DNA of 64,000 nt, from assembly GCA_964574635.1 (NCBI GenBank), contig CAZNOG010000002.1, positions 1 to 64,000 on the forward strand, written 5' to 3'. Positions 1 to 9,454 of this stretch are shown one piece after another. A program made the position numbers and the translations under genes. This DNA is from CAZNOG01 sp964574635 (GTDB taxonomy: Bacteria; Bacteroidota; Bacteroidia; Flavobacteriales_D; Cryomorphaceae). Each line of letters begins with the position of its first letter. Positions within the stretch are counted from its first letter, which is position 1. Under the pieces are notes generated by a model, which saw only the letters and a program-made list of their open reading frames with translations, was not told where the DNA came from and ran no database searches.

Positions 1-1
1 G

Positions 2-1051
2 TGCAGCGCCGAATCGGCCGATCAAGTGATGGAAACCGCCCGGGCGCTCAAAGACTTCGGCGTGGATTATTTCCGCTCAGGGGCGTGGAAACCGCGAACG
101 AGGCCCGGTGCCTTTGAGGGTGCCGGCGAAGAGGCACTGGAGTGGTTGACTGCCGCGGGACGGGAAACGGGGATGAAAACATTGACCGAAGTGGCTCTTC
201 CCGAACACGTGCACGCCGCTCTGAAGCACGGCATCTCGGGCGTATGGATCGGTGCGCGGACGGTGGTAAACCCCTTCATGGTCCAGGCCCTCGCCGACGC
301 ACTGGAAGGAGTGGAAATCCCGGTTTTCGTAAAAAACCCCATCAATCCCGACTTGAAACTGTGGATCGGCGCCTTGGAGCGAATCGCGAAAAAATCCCGG
401 GGTCCCATCGCCGCCATCCACCGCGGATTCAGCGTGTACAATCAAAACGGCTACCGCAATCCTCCCCGGTGGCAAATGGCCATCGAGTTGCGCAGGCTCT
501 TTCCGAACCTGACTTTGATTTGCGACGCCAGCCACATCGCGGGACACAGCGACAAAGTGGAAGAGGTGGCCCGGCAAGCGCTGGATTTGGGTTACGAGGG
601 TGTTCACCTGGAAGTGCACCCCGACCCGAAGAACGCGCTAAGCGACGCGGACCAACAAATTACGCCCGCCCATTTCGCTGAGATCAAATCGAGACTGGTG
701 TACAGAAAACCCTCCTCGGAAGATTTGGATTACCTTGAAAATCTGCAGAACCTGCGAAATCGCGTGGATGAAGTGGACGAGGAATTGATGCAGATTCTGG
801 CCGATCGCGTGGCGCTGACCATGAAAATCGGAGAATACAAAAAGGCCAACAACATCAGCATATACCAACCCGAACGCTGGAATGAGGTTTGGGAAAAATG
901 CCACGCTTCCGGACTCGTCAAAAACCTGAACCCGGGATTCATCTCGGCCATCCTGAAGTCCGTTCATCAGGAATCCATCCGACACCAATCGGAGATCATC
1001 AACGAAAAACCGGCTGAGAGGGAAGAAAATGAAGGCGATTCCCGCATTTAA
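2..1051 (+). CDS. Bifunctional DAHP synthase / chorismate mutase (5' end missing)
   Basis: This is the 3' part of a fused shikimate-pathway enzyme. The visible frame opens with CSAES, a signature of type I-beta DAHP synthase, which condenses phosphoenolpyruvate and erythrose 4-phosphate. It continues with GVDYFRSGAWKPRT, IHRGFS and LICDASHIAGH, whose histidine is expected to bind the metal. From about residue 245 an AroQ-type chorismate mutase domain follows (LRNRVDEVDEELMQILADR, then GEYKKANN), which converts chorismate to prephenate. This order, synthase first and mutase last, is usual in Bacteroidota, where prephenate synthesis and feedback are combined in one cytosolic protein. The first residues of the barrel lie upstream of the window, so the GTG and ATG near position 26 are internal codons and not the start. 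A 14-base palindrome, AACACCGCGGTGTT (1050-1063), overlaps the stop codon. Confidence 0.95.
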   Translation, partial: CSAESADQVMETARALKDFGVDYFRSGAWKPRTRPGAFEGAGEEALEWLTAAGRETGMKTLTEVALPEHVHAALKHGISGVWIGARTVVNPFMVQALADALEGVEIPVFVKNPINPDLKLWIGALERIAKKSRGPIAAIHRGFSVYNQNGYRNPPRWQMAIELRRLFPNLTLICDASHIAGHSDKVEEVARQALDLGYEGVHLEVHPDPKNALSDADQQITPAHFAEIKSRLVYRKPSSEDLDYLENLQNLRNRVDEVDEELMQILADRVALTMKIGEYKKANNISIYQPERWNEVWEKCHASGLVKNLNPGFISAILKSVHQESIRHQSEIINEKPAEREENEGDSRI

Positions 1052-1088
1052 CACCGCGGTGTTGAAATAGATGACGTCCGCGCACCGT

Positions 1089-1115
1089 TTGCAGCAAGGA
1101 AGGCGATTAACTTTG
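1089..1115 (+). promoter_or_regulatory. Candidate promoter for ftsK
   Basis: A TAACTTTG box at 1108-1115 matches the Bacteroidota -7 consensus TAnnTTTG. TTG at 1089-1091 could be the -33 element, with an 18-base... more exactly 16-base spacer that is slightly short. It lies 40 bases before the ftsK ATG, and a CCGCGG-flanked short hairpin falls in the leader between them. Confidence 0.45.
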
Positions 1116-1155
1116 GAAAATTATAGCCGCGGCACAAAAACCGCGGTAGGCATGC

Positions 1156-3723
1156 ATGGCTAAGAAGAACAGGGTAAAGAACAAGGTGGTGGCCAAGAAG
1201 CCGACGGCCCGAAACAGAGTGAAAACGACGGCCCCGTCGGGGGGTGGTGCGAAGCGATTCGCCGCCGGGCTGCGCAACTTTTTGTCCGGTAGACGGACGA
1301 AGCGGATTTTCGGGCTGTTCATCTTGTTTCTTTGTTTGGGAGGATTCGTGGCCTTCACTGCTTATCTCTTCAACTGGAAACAAGATCAGTCCATTCTTTC
1401 CGATCACTGGGGCACCATTCTCCGTGAAGGAAACCACGAAGTGAAAAACGGATTGGGCCCTTTGGGGGCGATGATCGGCAATTACTTCATCCACGAGCGC
1501 TTCGGCATCATGAGCTACTTGTTGTTGTTCATGCTGTTTCTTACCGGGATGCGAATCTTGTTCGGAAAGAGCCCTATGCCCTACTGGCAGAGCATGATCG
1601 CTTCCTTTTTTGCGATCTTCATTTTTTCCCCCGTATTGGCTTTTCTGTTTTCCCGATCGGAATGGCAGCTGCTGGGAGGCGGTTTCGGGTACGGTCTCAA
1701 TGAAATCCTCGCCGGGAAAATCGGCGTGGTGGGCACCGGCTTGCTCCTGGCCTTTCTCGCCGTGGGGTATGTCATCGTGGTATTCAACCCCACCTTTCAG
1801 TGGTTGGCTCCGGTGGCATCGAAAATCTCGGCGGGGCTGGGATCTTTGTTTTCCCGATCGGCCCATGAAGAGGACGAAGACGGGGAAGGCGGGAACCGCT
1901 TTCGCGACACCATCGGTGAAATGGACGATTTCGTGACGGAAGCCGCGGGAGTGGCCATGGACGATGACGACGAGGATGAAGACGGGTGGGAACACACCGA
2001 GAGCCGGAAGCCCGAGAAAAAAGAACCCGCTTCGGACGGTTTTGAATTGGAGGTAGAAGGCGATTTGCCTCGAGAGGACGACTCGTCCGAGGTGAAACCC
2101 GCGGAATTTGAGGAGGAAGACGAGAACAGCGAATTTTCGGTGGTCGAAGCCGCTAAGGAAAAGGAATTGACAGCTTCGGATATCGAAGGAAACCAAAAAG
2201 ATATGGTCGATTTTGACCCGACTTTGGAGCTGTCGAAATACCAATTTCCGAGATTGGACTTGTTGGTCGACCACGGTGGAGGGCAAGTGCGCGTGAGCAA
2301 GGACGAGTTGGAAGAGAACAAAGATCGGATCGTGACCACGCTCGGCAACTACAAGATCGGGATCGAAAAAATCAAGGCGACCATCGGTCCGACGGTGACC
2401 TTGTACGAGATCGTTCCCGAACCCGGCGTTCGAATCAGCAAAATCAAAAACCTGGAAGACGATATCGCCTTGAGTTTATCGGCCCTCGGAATCCGCATCA
2501 TCGCTCCCATCCCCGGACGGGGAACGATCGGAATCGAAGTGCCGAACAGCACACCCGACACGGTATCCATGCGGGCGCTCATCGCATCTGAAAAATTCCA
2601 GAATTCCACCTATGAATTGCCCATCGCGCTCGGAAAAACCATTTCCAACGAGACCTTCGTCACGGACTTGGCGCGCATGCCCCACCTGCTGATGGCGGGT
2701 GCCACGGGACAGGGAAAATCCGTAGGGCTGAATGCGATTTTGGTTTCGTTGTTGTACAAGAAACACCCCTCGCAGATCAAATTCGTTTTGGTCGACCCCA
2801 AAAAAGTCGAGTTGTCGCTGTTCAACAAAATCGAACGCCACTTTTTGGCCAAACTACCCGGGGAAGAAGAGGCCATCATCACCGACACCGCCAAGGTGGT
2901 CAAAACCCTGAACTCCCTTTGCGTGGAGATGGACAACCGGTACGAGAAGCTGAAAAACGCCCAGGTGCGGAACATCAAGGAGTACAACGACAAGTTCATC
3001 AAACGCAAGCTCAACCCCAACAAAAACCACGAGTACCTGCCCTACATCGTTTTGGTGATCGACGAGTTCGCCGATTTGATCATGACCGCAGGCAAGGAAG
3101 TCGAGACCCCCATCGCGCGTTTGGCTCAGTTGGCCCGCGCCATCGGAATCCACTTGATCATCGCCACGCAGCGCCCGTCGGTAAACATCATCACGGGGGT
3201 GATCAAGGCGAACTTTCCCGCCAGAATCGCTTTCCGCGTGACTTCAAAAATCGACTCCCGCACCATTCTCGATACGGGGGGCGCCGATCAGCTGATCGGC
3301 CGGGGCGACATGCTTCTGTCTACCGGGAACGACCTTATCCGCCTGCAGTGCGGTTTTGTCGACACCCCCGAAGTCAATGACATTACGGAATTCATCGGGG
3401 AGCAAAGAGGCTATTCCACGGCGTTTTACCTGCCCGAATACGAAGCCGATGACGAAGGCGGGCGGGGACTCGAAGATTTGGGGGAAAGAGACCCTATGTT
3501 CGAAGACGCCGCGCGATTGCTCGTTTCCACCCAACAAGGCTCCACCTCGCTGATCCAACGCAAACTCAAATTGGGTTACAACCGAGCCGGACGCATCGTA
3601 GACCAACTCGAAGCCGCGGGGATCGTCGGACCCTCCGAAGGGAGCAAAGCCCGACAAGTTCTGATACCCGACGAGTATTCTTTGGAACGGTTATTGAACG
3701 ACGAAGCAAAATTTCCAAACTGA
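1156..3723 (+). CDS. ftsK: DNA translocase FtsK/SpoIIIE
   Basis: This is the septal DNA pump that clears and aligns chromosome termini at division. The 855-residue protein has a basic N-terminus and four membrane segments (roughly residues 50-72, 113-135, 144-165 and 186-210). An acidic linker of about 110 residues follows, rich in D and E. The motor carries Walker A in MAGATGQGKSVGLN (about 513-526) and Walker B in VLVIDEFADL (about 632-641). The C-terminal winged-helix gamma domain (about 775-850, with GSTSLIQRKLKLGYNRAGRI) should read polar guide sequences on DNA. The length and order fit the family, with the short linker form. It sits 5 bases upstream of a lolA-like gene, so the two are probably cotranscribed. 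The ATG at 1156 is supported by the promoter box at 1108-1115. Confidence 0.97.
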   Translation: MAKKNRVKNKVVAKKPTARNRVKTTAPSGGGAKRFAAGLRNFLSGRRTKRIFGLFILFLCLGGFVAFTAYLFNWKQDQSILSDHWGTILREGNHEVKNGLGPLGAMIGNYFIHERFGIMSYLLLFMLFLTGMRILFGKSPMPYWQSMIASFFAIFIFSPVLAFLFSRSEWQLLGGGFGYGLNEILAGKIGVVGTGLLLAFLAVGYVIVVFNPTFQWLAPVASKISAGLGSLFSRSAHEEDEDGEGGNRFRDTIGEMDDFVTEAAGVAMDDDDEDEDGWEHTESRKPEKKEPASDGFELEVEGDLPREDDSSEVKPAEFEEEDENSEFSVVEAAKEKELTASDIEGNQKDMVDFDPTLELSKYQFPRLDLLVDHGGGQVRVSKDELEENKDRIVTTLGNYKIGIEKIKATIGPTVTLYEIVPEPGVRISKIKNLEDDIALSLSALGIRIIAPIPGRGTIGIEVPNSTPDTVSMRALIASEKFQNSTYELPIALGKTISNETFVTDLARMPHLLMAGATGQGKSVGLNAILVSLLYKKHPSQIKFVLVDPKKVELSLFNKIERHFLAKLPGEEEAIITDTAKVVKTLNSLCVEMDNRYEKLKNAQVRNIKEYNDKFIKRKLNPNKNHEYLPYIVLVIDEFADLIMTAGKEVETPIARLAQLARAIGIHLIIATQRPSVNIITGVIKANFPARIAFRVTSKIDSRTILDTGGADQLIGRGDMLLSTGNDLIRLQCGFVDTPEVNDITEFIGEQRGYSTAFYLPEYEADDEGGRGLEDLGERDPMFEDAARLLVSTQQGSTSLIQRKLKLGYNRAGRIVDQLEAAGIVGPSEGSKARQVLIPDEYSLERLLNDEAKFPN

Positions 3724-3728
3724 CATAC

Positions 3729-4370
3729 ATGACCAGAATCATTTCATTCATCGCCCTCGCATTGATCGGGTTGGGTGCCCACGCCCAAGATGCAAAAGCC
3801 AAAACCATCTTGGACAGGCTCAGCGCCAAAACCAAAAGCTACGCGAGCATCACGAGTGATTTCACTTTCATACTGCGAGACAACATCGCAGACGTGCACC
3901 AAGAACAAGAGGGCACGTTGAAAATGCAAAATGACAAGTTTTACCTCCAACTCGCCGACAACCACATTTACTCGGATGGTACCACGCGCTGGACGTACAA
4001 CACCGATATGAATGAAGTGTATGTCGACGACGCCGACGGCGAAGAAGGCGCGTTGAATCCCACCGATATCTTCACCATTTGGGAAACGGGGTTCAAGCAT
4101 TACTACGACAGCGAAGTGAAAGAAGGAGGCAGGACTCTCGACGTCATCAAACTGGTGCCCACCGATCCTGCGGACAAGACTTTTCACACCGCCAAACTCT
4201 ACGTGGATCGCGCCAAAACGGAAGTGGCCAAGATCGAAATCCTCGGAAAGCAAGGAAGCGACTACATCTACAAGGTGAACAGCTTTGAAACGGGCAAGAA
4301 ATACCCCGATTCGGAATTCGTGTTCTCCAAGGCAAATCACCCCGGGGTTAGCGTAATCGATAACCGCTGA
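3729..4370 (+). CDS. LolA-like outer-membrane lipoprotein carrier
   Basis: This 213-residue protein is probably the periplasmic chaperone that moves lipoproteins from the inner to the outer membrane. It has a clear signal peptide (MTRIISFIALALIGLGAHAQ, cleavage after AHAQ). The LolA-type pattern follows: a helix, SITSDFTFILRD, then QEGTLKMQNDKFYLQL and TRWTYN, which in this family form the curved sheet that shields lipids. The final segment, PGVSVIDNR, matches the usual end of the family. It follows ftsK by 5 bases and ends before a strong terminator at 4402. The ftsK-lolA neighbourhood is also seen in other bacteria. No odd features are visible. LolA against a related sterol- or lipid-binding paralogue cannot be settled by eye. 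Confidence 0.88.
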   Translation: MTRIISFIALALIGLGAHAQDAKAKTILDRLSAKTKSYASITSDFTFILRDNIADVHQEQEGTLKMQNDKFYLQLADNHIYSDGTTRWTYNTDMNEVYVDDADGEEGALNPTDIFTIWETGFKHYYDSEVKEGGRTLDVIKLVPTDPADKTFHTAKLYVDRAKTEVAKIEILGKQGSDYIYKVNSFETGKKYPDSEFVFSKANHPGVSVIDNR

Positions 4371-4401
4371 GGGCGCGAACTTTCCATCCGATTTTTTCCC
4401 G

Positions 4402-4430
4402 GCCATCCACTCGTGGATGGCTTTTTTTTT
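4402..4430 (+). terminator. Rho-independent terminator after ftsK-lolA
   Basis: GCCATCCAC and GTGGATGGC form an 8-9 bp stem with a tiny loop, followed by a run of nine T (4422-4430). It lies 32 bases after the lolA-like stop. Confidence 0.88.
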
Positions 4431-4538
4431 GAATTTTCGAGGCCATCGGTTGGCGTCAGAGAGGTTTCACCCCGCAGGGAATAGACTTCATAACCGAGCT
4501 GATCGCGGTGGTCCATCGCCTTCTCGAATGCACCGGCC

Positions 4539-4571
4539 TTGGCTCTTAATCCCAATAACCGGTTACCTTTG
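4539..4571 (+). promoter_or_regulatory. Candidate promoter for the small TPR-like membrane protein
   Basis: TTG at 4539-4541 and TACCTTTG at 4564-4571 are separated by 22 bases and match the Bacteroidota -33/-7 pattern. The start codon is 18 bases downstream. Confidence 0.6.
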
Positions 4572-4589
4572 CAGCGTTAAATCCGCACC

Positions 4590-5105
4590 ATGCTAAACCG
4601 AATCATTAAATACGTACTCATCGCCGTTTCTTTCGGTTGGACCGTTTACCAGTTTTATCTCGGCCACATCGGAAACGGTATCCTCTTCGTTTTTATCACG
4701 GCTCTTTTGGTTTTGAGCTTATTTCGCCACGAATTGGTCATGCTGGCCTTCGTGCAACTGCGCCGTGGAAAGTTCGACAAAGCCGCCCGTACGCTGGCGC
4801 GGATCAAACGGCCAGACCTTCTCATCAAAACGCAAGAAGCGTATTACTTCTACTTGTTGGGATTGATCGAATCGCAGACCAACTCGCCGATCAAGGCCGA
4901 AAAGTACTTCCGAAAGGCGCTGGGACTCGGTTTGCGCATGAAGACCGACCAAGCGGTGGCAAAACTCAACCTCGCCGGCATCGCGGTGATGAAGAGGAAA
5001 AAACGGGAAGCCATCAATCTCCTGAACGACGTGAAAAAGCTCGACAAGAACAAGCTTCTCGAAGATCAGGTGAAGATGATCAGCACCCAAATGAAGCGCA
5101 TCTAA
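4590..5105 (+). CDS. Small membrane protein with TPR-like C-terminal half
   Basis: The 171-residue protein is of unknown function. The first 55 residues contain two closely spaced hydrophobic segments (KYVLIAVSFGWTVYQFYL and GNGILFVFITALLVLSLF), giving a hairpin membrane anchor. The remainder is basic and helical, with TPR-like spacing (LARIKRPDLLIKTQEAYYFYLLGLIE, then KAEKYFRKALGLGLR and AVAKLNLAGIAVMKRKKREA), so about two repeats face the cytoplasm and probably bind a partner protein. It stands alone with its own promoter (4539-4571) and ends 20 bases before a convergent PorP-family gene. Similar short proteins are common as hypotheticals in Bacteroidota. No function is claimed. Confidence 0.8.
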   Translation: MLNRIIKYVLIAVSFGWTVYQFYLGHIGNGILFVFITALLVLSLFRHELVMLAFVQLRRGKFDKAARTLARIKRPDLLIKTQEAYYFYLLGLIESQTNSPIKAEKYFRKALGLGLRMKTDQAVAKLNLAGIAVMKRKKREAINLLNDVKKLDKNKLLEDQVKMISTQMKRI

Positions 5106-5125
5106 TCGGCGCTTCGAACCGGGAA

Positions 5126-6187
5126 TTACAATCCCTTGCTTCGGATGAGTTTCTGTCGCTGCGTGCCGGGGCCCGTGAAGCGCGTGCGGTAACCGAGAAC
5201 GATTTCCACCCCACCCTGTCCGTTGTTGTTCGTCGATAATTTCGACGCCGTGAAATCATAGCTGATCCCCAGGGAAAAGTCGAAGTAATTCACCCGACCG
5301 ATAAAGTAGATCGCGTCTTTGTATCGGTAGTACGCGCCGATGTTGGTAGAAAAATTGTTGCGGAAGTCGGTGTATTGCGTGCGGTCCCAGAGTGAAAACT
5401 CAATTTCCGATCCGATGTCGATGATGCGGTTTGGGCCTTGGAACATCACGAGAACGTTCGGATAGTACGTCACGTCCTGATCGGGCATGTTCACGGCCAG
5501 ACTCGCGTGCAGGGTATACTTGCGCATGAGGGCTTCTTCCGAGCCGATCATTTCCACTTTCGGGGCGTTGGCGTGAAGCATGGACGCACCAACGAGAATG
5601 CGGGAATTTTCCGACAGAGTGTTGTACCACGAAATGCCCGCACCGAGGTCGAGATTCGTTTCCGCCATTTTGCCTGCGTACTCTTCGTTGCTCGCCATGC
5701 CGGGGTCGAAAGAGGTGCCCGTCCATTGGGTTTCCCAAGACGCTTTGGTAAAATCCAAGCTGCGCTGGAGCAATCCGAATTGCAGTCCCACGGAAATAAA
5801 ATGCGGCGCGTTATCCGTACCTCCCAAATCCATTGCATAGGCGATCGAACCGGCCACGTGCAGGGTTTTGAAATTCGGCGTTCCGGCATTGTCGCTCACC
5901 ACGGCCAGACCCAAACCCAAAAAGTTGCGGTCGTACACTTCGTTGGTGAGTTTCAGCGGCGCGTCTGCGGCCACCGCGATGGTTTTATACGGCTCGGCGA
6001 TGCTGCCGTATTGGTTGCGGTAGTTCACCGCAGCGCGCAAATCCGCGTCAAAGGCTCCGCTGTTGGCGGGATTGTACGTGATGGGTGATGCGAAGAATTG
6101 GGAAAAATGATAATCCTGCTGCGCCGATGCCATCGTCGCGGAGAACAGCATTCCCAAACTCAAAAACGGTATGTATAATTTTCTCAT
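5126..6187 (-). CDS. PorP/SprF-family outer-membrane protein
   Basis: This 353-residue beta-barrel protein belongs to the Type IX secretion-associated PorP/SprF family. A signal peptide (MRKLYIPFLSLGMLFSATMASAQ) is followed by the family opening QDYHFSQFFASPITYNPANSG, with alternating barrel strands to the end. SprF of Flavobacterium is needed for secretion and surface attachment of the adhesin SprB, which is encoded next to it. Here the gene begins 3 bases after the stop of a PKD-repeat protein carrying the same kind of sorting domain, so the two form a matching adhesin-partner operon. I infer that this copy is a dedicated exporter or anchor for that adhesin and not the core PorP. Confidence 0.93.
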   Translation of the reverse strand: MRKLYIPFLSLGMLFSATMASAQQDYHFSQFFASPITYNPANSGAFDADLRAAVNYRNQYGSIAEPYKTIAVAADAPLKLTNEVYDRNFLGLGLAVVSDNAGTPNFKTLHVAGSIAYAMDLGGTDNAPHFISVGLQFGLLQRSLDFTKASWETQWTGTSFDPGMASNEEYAGKMAETNLDLGAGISWYNTLSENSRILVGASMLHANAPKVEMIGSEEALMRKYTLHASLAVNMPDQDVTYYPNVLVMFQGPNRIIDIGSEIEFSLWDRTQYTDFRNNFSTNIGAYYRYKDAIYFIGRVNYFDFSLGISYDFTASKLSTNNNGQGGVEIVLGYRTRFTGPGTQRQKLIRSKGL

Positions 6188-6190
6188 AGG

Positions 6191-9097
6191 CTATCTTACC
6201 AAGTTTACGTCGCCGGTAAACACCTCGCGTTCACCCTCCGCAAAATCCACTTCCAAGGTATAAACGAAAGTACCGGGATTGAGGTCTTCGCCGTTGAACT
6301 TTCCATCCCAACCCTGGGATTGATCGCTGGTTTCGAATACCAGCTGCCCGTAACGGTTGAATATTTTGAAGTTCATCCTGGCGATGCCCTGTCCCAATAC
6401 TCGGAGTTCATCGTTTACCCCGTCTCCGTTGGGCGAAAATGCCGAGGGCACTCCAACCGCGGCGACGAAATTCACGAAAACCGTCACCGTATCGACGGCA
6501 GTGCACGTGCCCGGCTCTTGATAGTACACGATGTACTGAGTGGTTTCATCCGGTGAGGTGGTCACCGTTTGGGCGCGGAAATCGCTCACCATCTCGAAAG
6601 GTTGCCACAGGAACTCACCGATGGCCGGTTTGCCGCCCAATCCGCCGGTAAGCGTCACGGTGGCACCCGAATTAATCGTTCGGTCGGGGCCGGCGTTCAA
6701 AGGAGGCCGCTGCCCCACGAATACCGGATGGAAAACCGCTTGTGCGGCTCCCGCCGGATTCCACGCTTCTACAACGACGGTGGTGGGTCCCACTTCGTCG
6801 AAGCAAACGAGCCCCGGCACCCGCGCCTTGGAGGTGGCCGGATTTCCGCCCGGGAAGGTCCACAGCACGGAATCGGCGTCCAAAAAGGTTCCGGTGAAAA
6901 ATGCGCAATCACCGGCGCACACGGTGTCGGGTGCAGCGATGGAAATTTGCGGTCGACATTCGGGGGTCGCCACCACGTTGATAACGTTTTCGAACGTACG
7001 CGTACTGTCGGCGCCATTCGGTCGGATGGCTTTGAGCGACACCGAAAACGAACCCGGGTTGTCGTAACACACCTGCGGATTCAATTCCGTAGAGTTTTGG
7101 GTTTCGGGGGTGGCACCTTGGAAGTTCCATTCGTACTCAAAAAATTGAGCTCCCAGCCCCGTGCTCATATTGATGAAGTCCACGCACTTCCCGGCGCATA
7201 TCGTATCCAGTGCAACGTCGATTCGAGGCACGGGAGGATTCACGCACTGTTCCACCGTGATGACTCCCACCTTGGTGATTTGGCTGGGCACATCCACTCC
7301 GTTTGAAGCGGTCAGGCTCACCGTGTACGTTCCGGGATTATCGTAGCAAATGGTGGTGGGATTTTTATCGTTGGATACTTGATTGATCCCGTTGAATATC
7401 CACAGGTAGTCGGTGACGTACCCCAGGGATTGGTCGTAAAAATCAACGCAGTCGCCCGTGCAGATCAGGGTATCGCTGACCACGAAGTTGGCGTTTGGCG
7501 GGCCCGTGCAGGGATCCACCACGACGGTTACGGTTTTGGTGATCGCCGAAGGTCCTTCCGCATCGACGGCCGAGAGGGTGATTTCGTAACTGCCCGGCTC
7601 CGAGTAGCACACCGTGGGGTTTTGTTGGGTGGAAGTGTCGGGCAGGGTTTCTCCCACCGCTTGGCCACCGGGCAGCGACCAATGCCAGGAAGTGATGGTG
7701 CTGTTGGTGGTGGAAAGATCCGTGAGATCGATGCATCCGTCTACACATACCACCATGGCGGAAAGGTCGAAGTCGATGTCGGGCCCGCTGCAGTCCAACA
7801 CTTCGACGAAATCTTCGAAAACCCTGGTCTTGGTGAGGTCGTCATCTCCGACGGTCACCGACACGTCCCAAAAGCCGGGTTCGTTCATGCAAATGTTCTG
7901 TGGGTTGGCTTCGAAGGATTGAAGTTGGGTTCCCGTCGGGGAGGTGAACACCCAGTGCCAAGAGTTGGGATCCACGTTGTTGCCGGTGGTGCCTTCACTC
8001 GAAAAATTAATGCATTCCTCTCCAGCGCAGGGAGTGAAATTATCGGCGGAGATTTGGATGACGGGTCCGCATTCGAGCACGGTCACCGCCTGGGTCATGG
8101 TGAAGGGTTCGCTTTCCCCGATATTGTCCGTAACCACGAGCGTTGCGGAGTATACACCGGGAAGATCGTAACAAACCACGGGGTTTTGGAAACTGCTCGT
8201 GGCGGGCGTTCCGCCTTCGAAAGTCCATTCGAAAGTCGCAGTGGAGTTGCCTTCCGAGAAATCTTCGTCGTACATGGTTTCATTGGTGTACACCACGCAG
8301 GAACCTTCGCAGAACTCCGATTCGGAAACGGAGAAGCCGGCAACGGGAAGGGCGGGTCCCTCGCCTGCGATCACTTTGACCTCATCGATGGCTACAGAGC
8401 GGTACAGTCCTTCGGCCAAAGTGTTGAATCCATTCTTCCAGCGGAAACCGATTTTCACGTTGGGGTTGTCGTTCGCGCTCGCGGGAAGATCGATTGACCA
8501 GTCGCCCCACGCCTGTTCGGTGACCGGATCGCAAAAACCTTGGGGGAAGGTGCTCAATTCCTCCAGGTCGACCCAAGTAACTCCGTCGAAATAGGAAATG
8601 TGGCAACTGGTGTTCTCTTCCGGGGTGTAGGTATATCGGAAGGTCATCGTCAAATTGTAGCTGCCCGAGCAGTCGATCGTGGGCGATTCAACCCGCTTGT
8701 CGGTGTCGTAGAAGCCTAACATGTTGTGCATGAAAAACGCACCCGCGTCGGTGGGTTCTCCGCCGAAGGGGTTCAAATTTCCGATGTGAAGGGAAGGCGC
8801 CCTTTCGAGGTTGGGATCGCAGGGAGTGGTGCAAGCGCCGATCGCCGCATTTCCCACCGTGGATTTCGAAACGTACCAGTTGTTGGAAAACATGTTTCCG
8901 TCGCCGGGCAAGGTCGTCACCGTCCAAGAACCGTTGGGCGAGACAAAATCGGTTGCCAAGGTCCCCGCGTCGTCGCAGCCGAAGGTCGCGTCGCCGAACG
9001 GCTCGTGAAACACTTGCGCCATCACGGCATTTTGTACCGGAGAAAGGAGAAAGAAAAAGGTTGCCAAAGAAATGGCGCTCAGTAGAGTGGATCTCAT
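6191..9097 (-). CDS. PKD-repeat adhesin with type B T9SS sorting domain
   Basis: This is a 968-residue secreted surface protein. I place the start at 9097, where MRSTLLSAISLATFFFLLSP begins a normal signal peptide ending AVMAQ; the frame stays open upstream to 9187 but that part is not signal-like. A jelly-roll-like region of about 200 residues comes first. About six PKD repeats of 85-95 residues follow, each with NP.VCYD-PG-Y or similar and several conserved cysteines. Next is an Ig-like segment (NAGPDRTINSGATVTLTGG), and last a gliding-motility-type C-terminal domain (PSAFSPNGDGVNDELRV ... GWDGKFNGEDLNPGTFVY). That tail directs T9SS export with a SprF-like partner, here encoded immediately downstream. 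The repeats suggest an extended, disulphide-stabilised stalk. The ligand is unknown. Confidence 0.9.
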   Translation of the reverse strand: MRSTLLSAISLATFFFLLSPVQNAVMAQVFHEPFGDATFGCDDAGTLATDFVSPNGSWTVTTLPGDGNMFSNNWYVSKSTVGNAAIGACTTPCDPNLERAPSLHIGNLNPFGGEPTDAGAFFMHNMLGFYDTDKRVESPTIDCSGSYNLTMTFRYTYTPEENTSCHISYFDGVTWVDLEELSTFPQGFCDPVTEQAWGDWSIDLPASANDNPNVKIGFRWKNGFNTLAEGLYRSVAIDEVKVIAGEGPALPVAGFSVSESEFCEGSCVVYTNETMYDEDFSEGNSTATFEWTFEGGTPATSSFQNPVVCYDLPGVYSATLVVTDNIGESEPFTMTQAVTVLECGPVIQISADNFTPCAGEECINFSSEGTTGNNVDPNSWHWVFTSPTGTQLQSFEANPQNICMNEPGFWDVSVTVGDDDLTKTRVFEDFVEVLDCSGPDIDFDLSAMVVCVDGCIDLTDLSTTNSTITSWHWSLPGGQAVGETLPDTSTQQNPTVCYSEPGSYEITLSAVDAEGPSAITKTVTVVVDPCTGPPNANFVVSDTLICTGDCVDFYDQSLGYVTDYLWIFNGINQVSNDKNPTTICYDNPGTYTVSLTASNGVDVPSQITKVGVITVEQCVNPPVPRIDVALDTICAGKCVDFINMSTGLGAQFFEYEWNFQGATPETQNSTELNPQVCYDNPGSFSVSLKAIRPNGADSTRTFENVINVVATPECRPQISIAAPDTVCAGDCAFFTGTFLDADSVLWTFPGGNPATSKARVPGLVCFDEVGPTTVVVEAWNPAGAAQAVFHPVFVGQRPPLNAGPDRTINSGATVTLTGGLGGKPAIGEFLWQPFEMVSDFRAQTVTTSPDETTQYIVYYQEPGTCTAVDTVTVFVNFVAAVGVPSAFSPNGDGVNDELRVLGQGIARMNFKIFNRYGQLVFETSDQSQGWDGKFNGEDLNPGTFVYTLEVDFAEGEREVFTGDVNLVR

Positions 9098-9454
9098 ATT
9101 ACCAAATGTTCCCGCCCTTCGATTGGCCGCGGATTCCAACATAATCAGAGGGTGAAAATAAGGTTTTTTAGGACTTCCGGAAAACATAGTCGACGAATAT
9201 TATCCCGCGCGGTGCAACGAGGCCTTGAAAACAAAGATGGTGCATCCCCCGGGGCAAGGTTTGACCTACACAAAAAAATATCCACATTCTCTTTTGAAAA
9301 CTTCCGTCGGAAGGTTGGATATTCCTACGTATGACGCAAGATTGAGGCAAATGGATGCCGGCGCCAGAAATTTTTATCGGGACGGGATCACGAGTGATAC
9401 GAAAAACTTTCCCGAGCAAATCGTCGGGTCGCCGACGGTGCGATAAAAAGAGGT
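9098..9454. other. 357-base intergenic region upstream of the PKD adhesin
   Basis: No gene is supported. The region must hold the minus-strand promoter of the PKD-PorP operon, but only a weak -7 candidate (CATCTTTG, read on the minus strand at 9232-9239) is visible. Near 9422-9437 lies a small hairpin that may end the upstream dehydrogenase gene. Confidence 0.5.
9422..9437 (-). terminator. Possible terminator hairpin after the dehydrogenase-like gene
   Basis: CGTCGG and CCGACG pair around a 4-base loop, 18 bases beyond the stop on the minus strand. There is no good T run after it, so the call is weak. Confidence 0.3.

Noticed and set aside
1048..2286. 412-residue open frame antisense to ftsK
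   Set aside because: Rich in low-complexity H, Q and S on the strand opposite the acidic linker of FtsK; no domain.
4337..4555. 72-residue minus-strand frame between lolA and the TPR-like gene
   Set aside because: It overlaps the terminator stem and the promoter of the next gene, and has no recognisable content.
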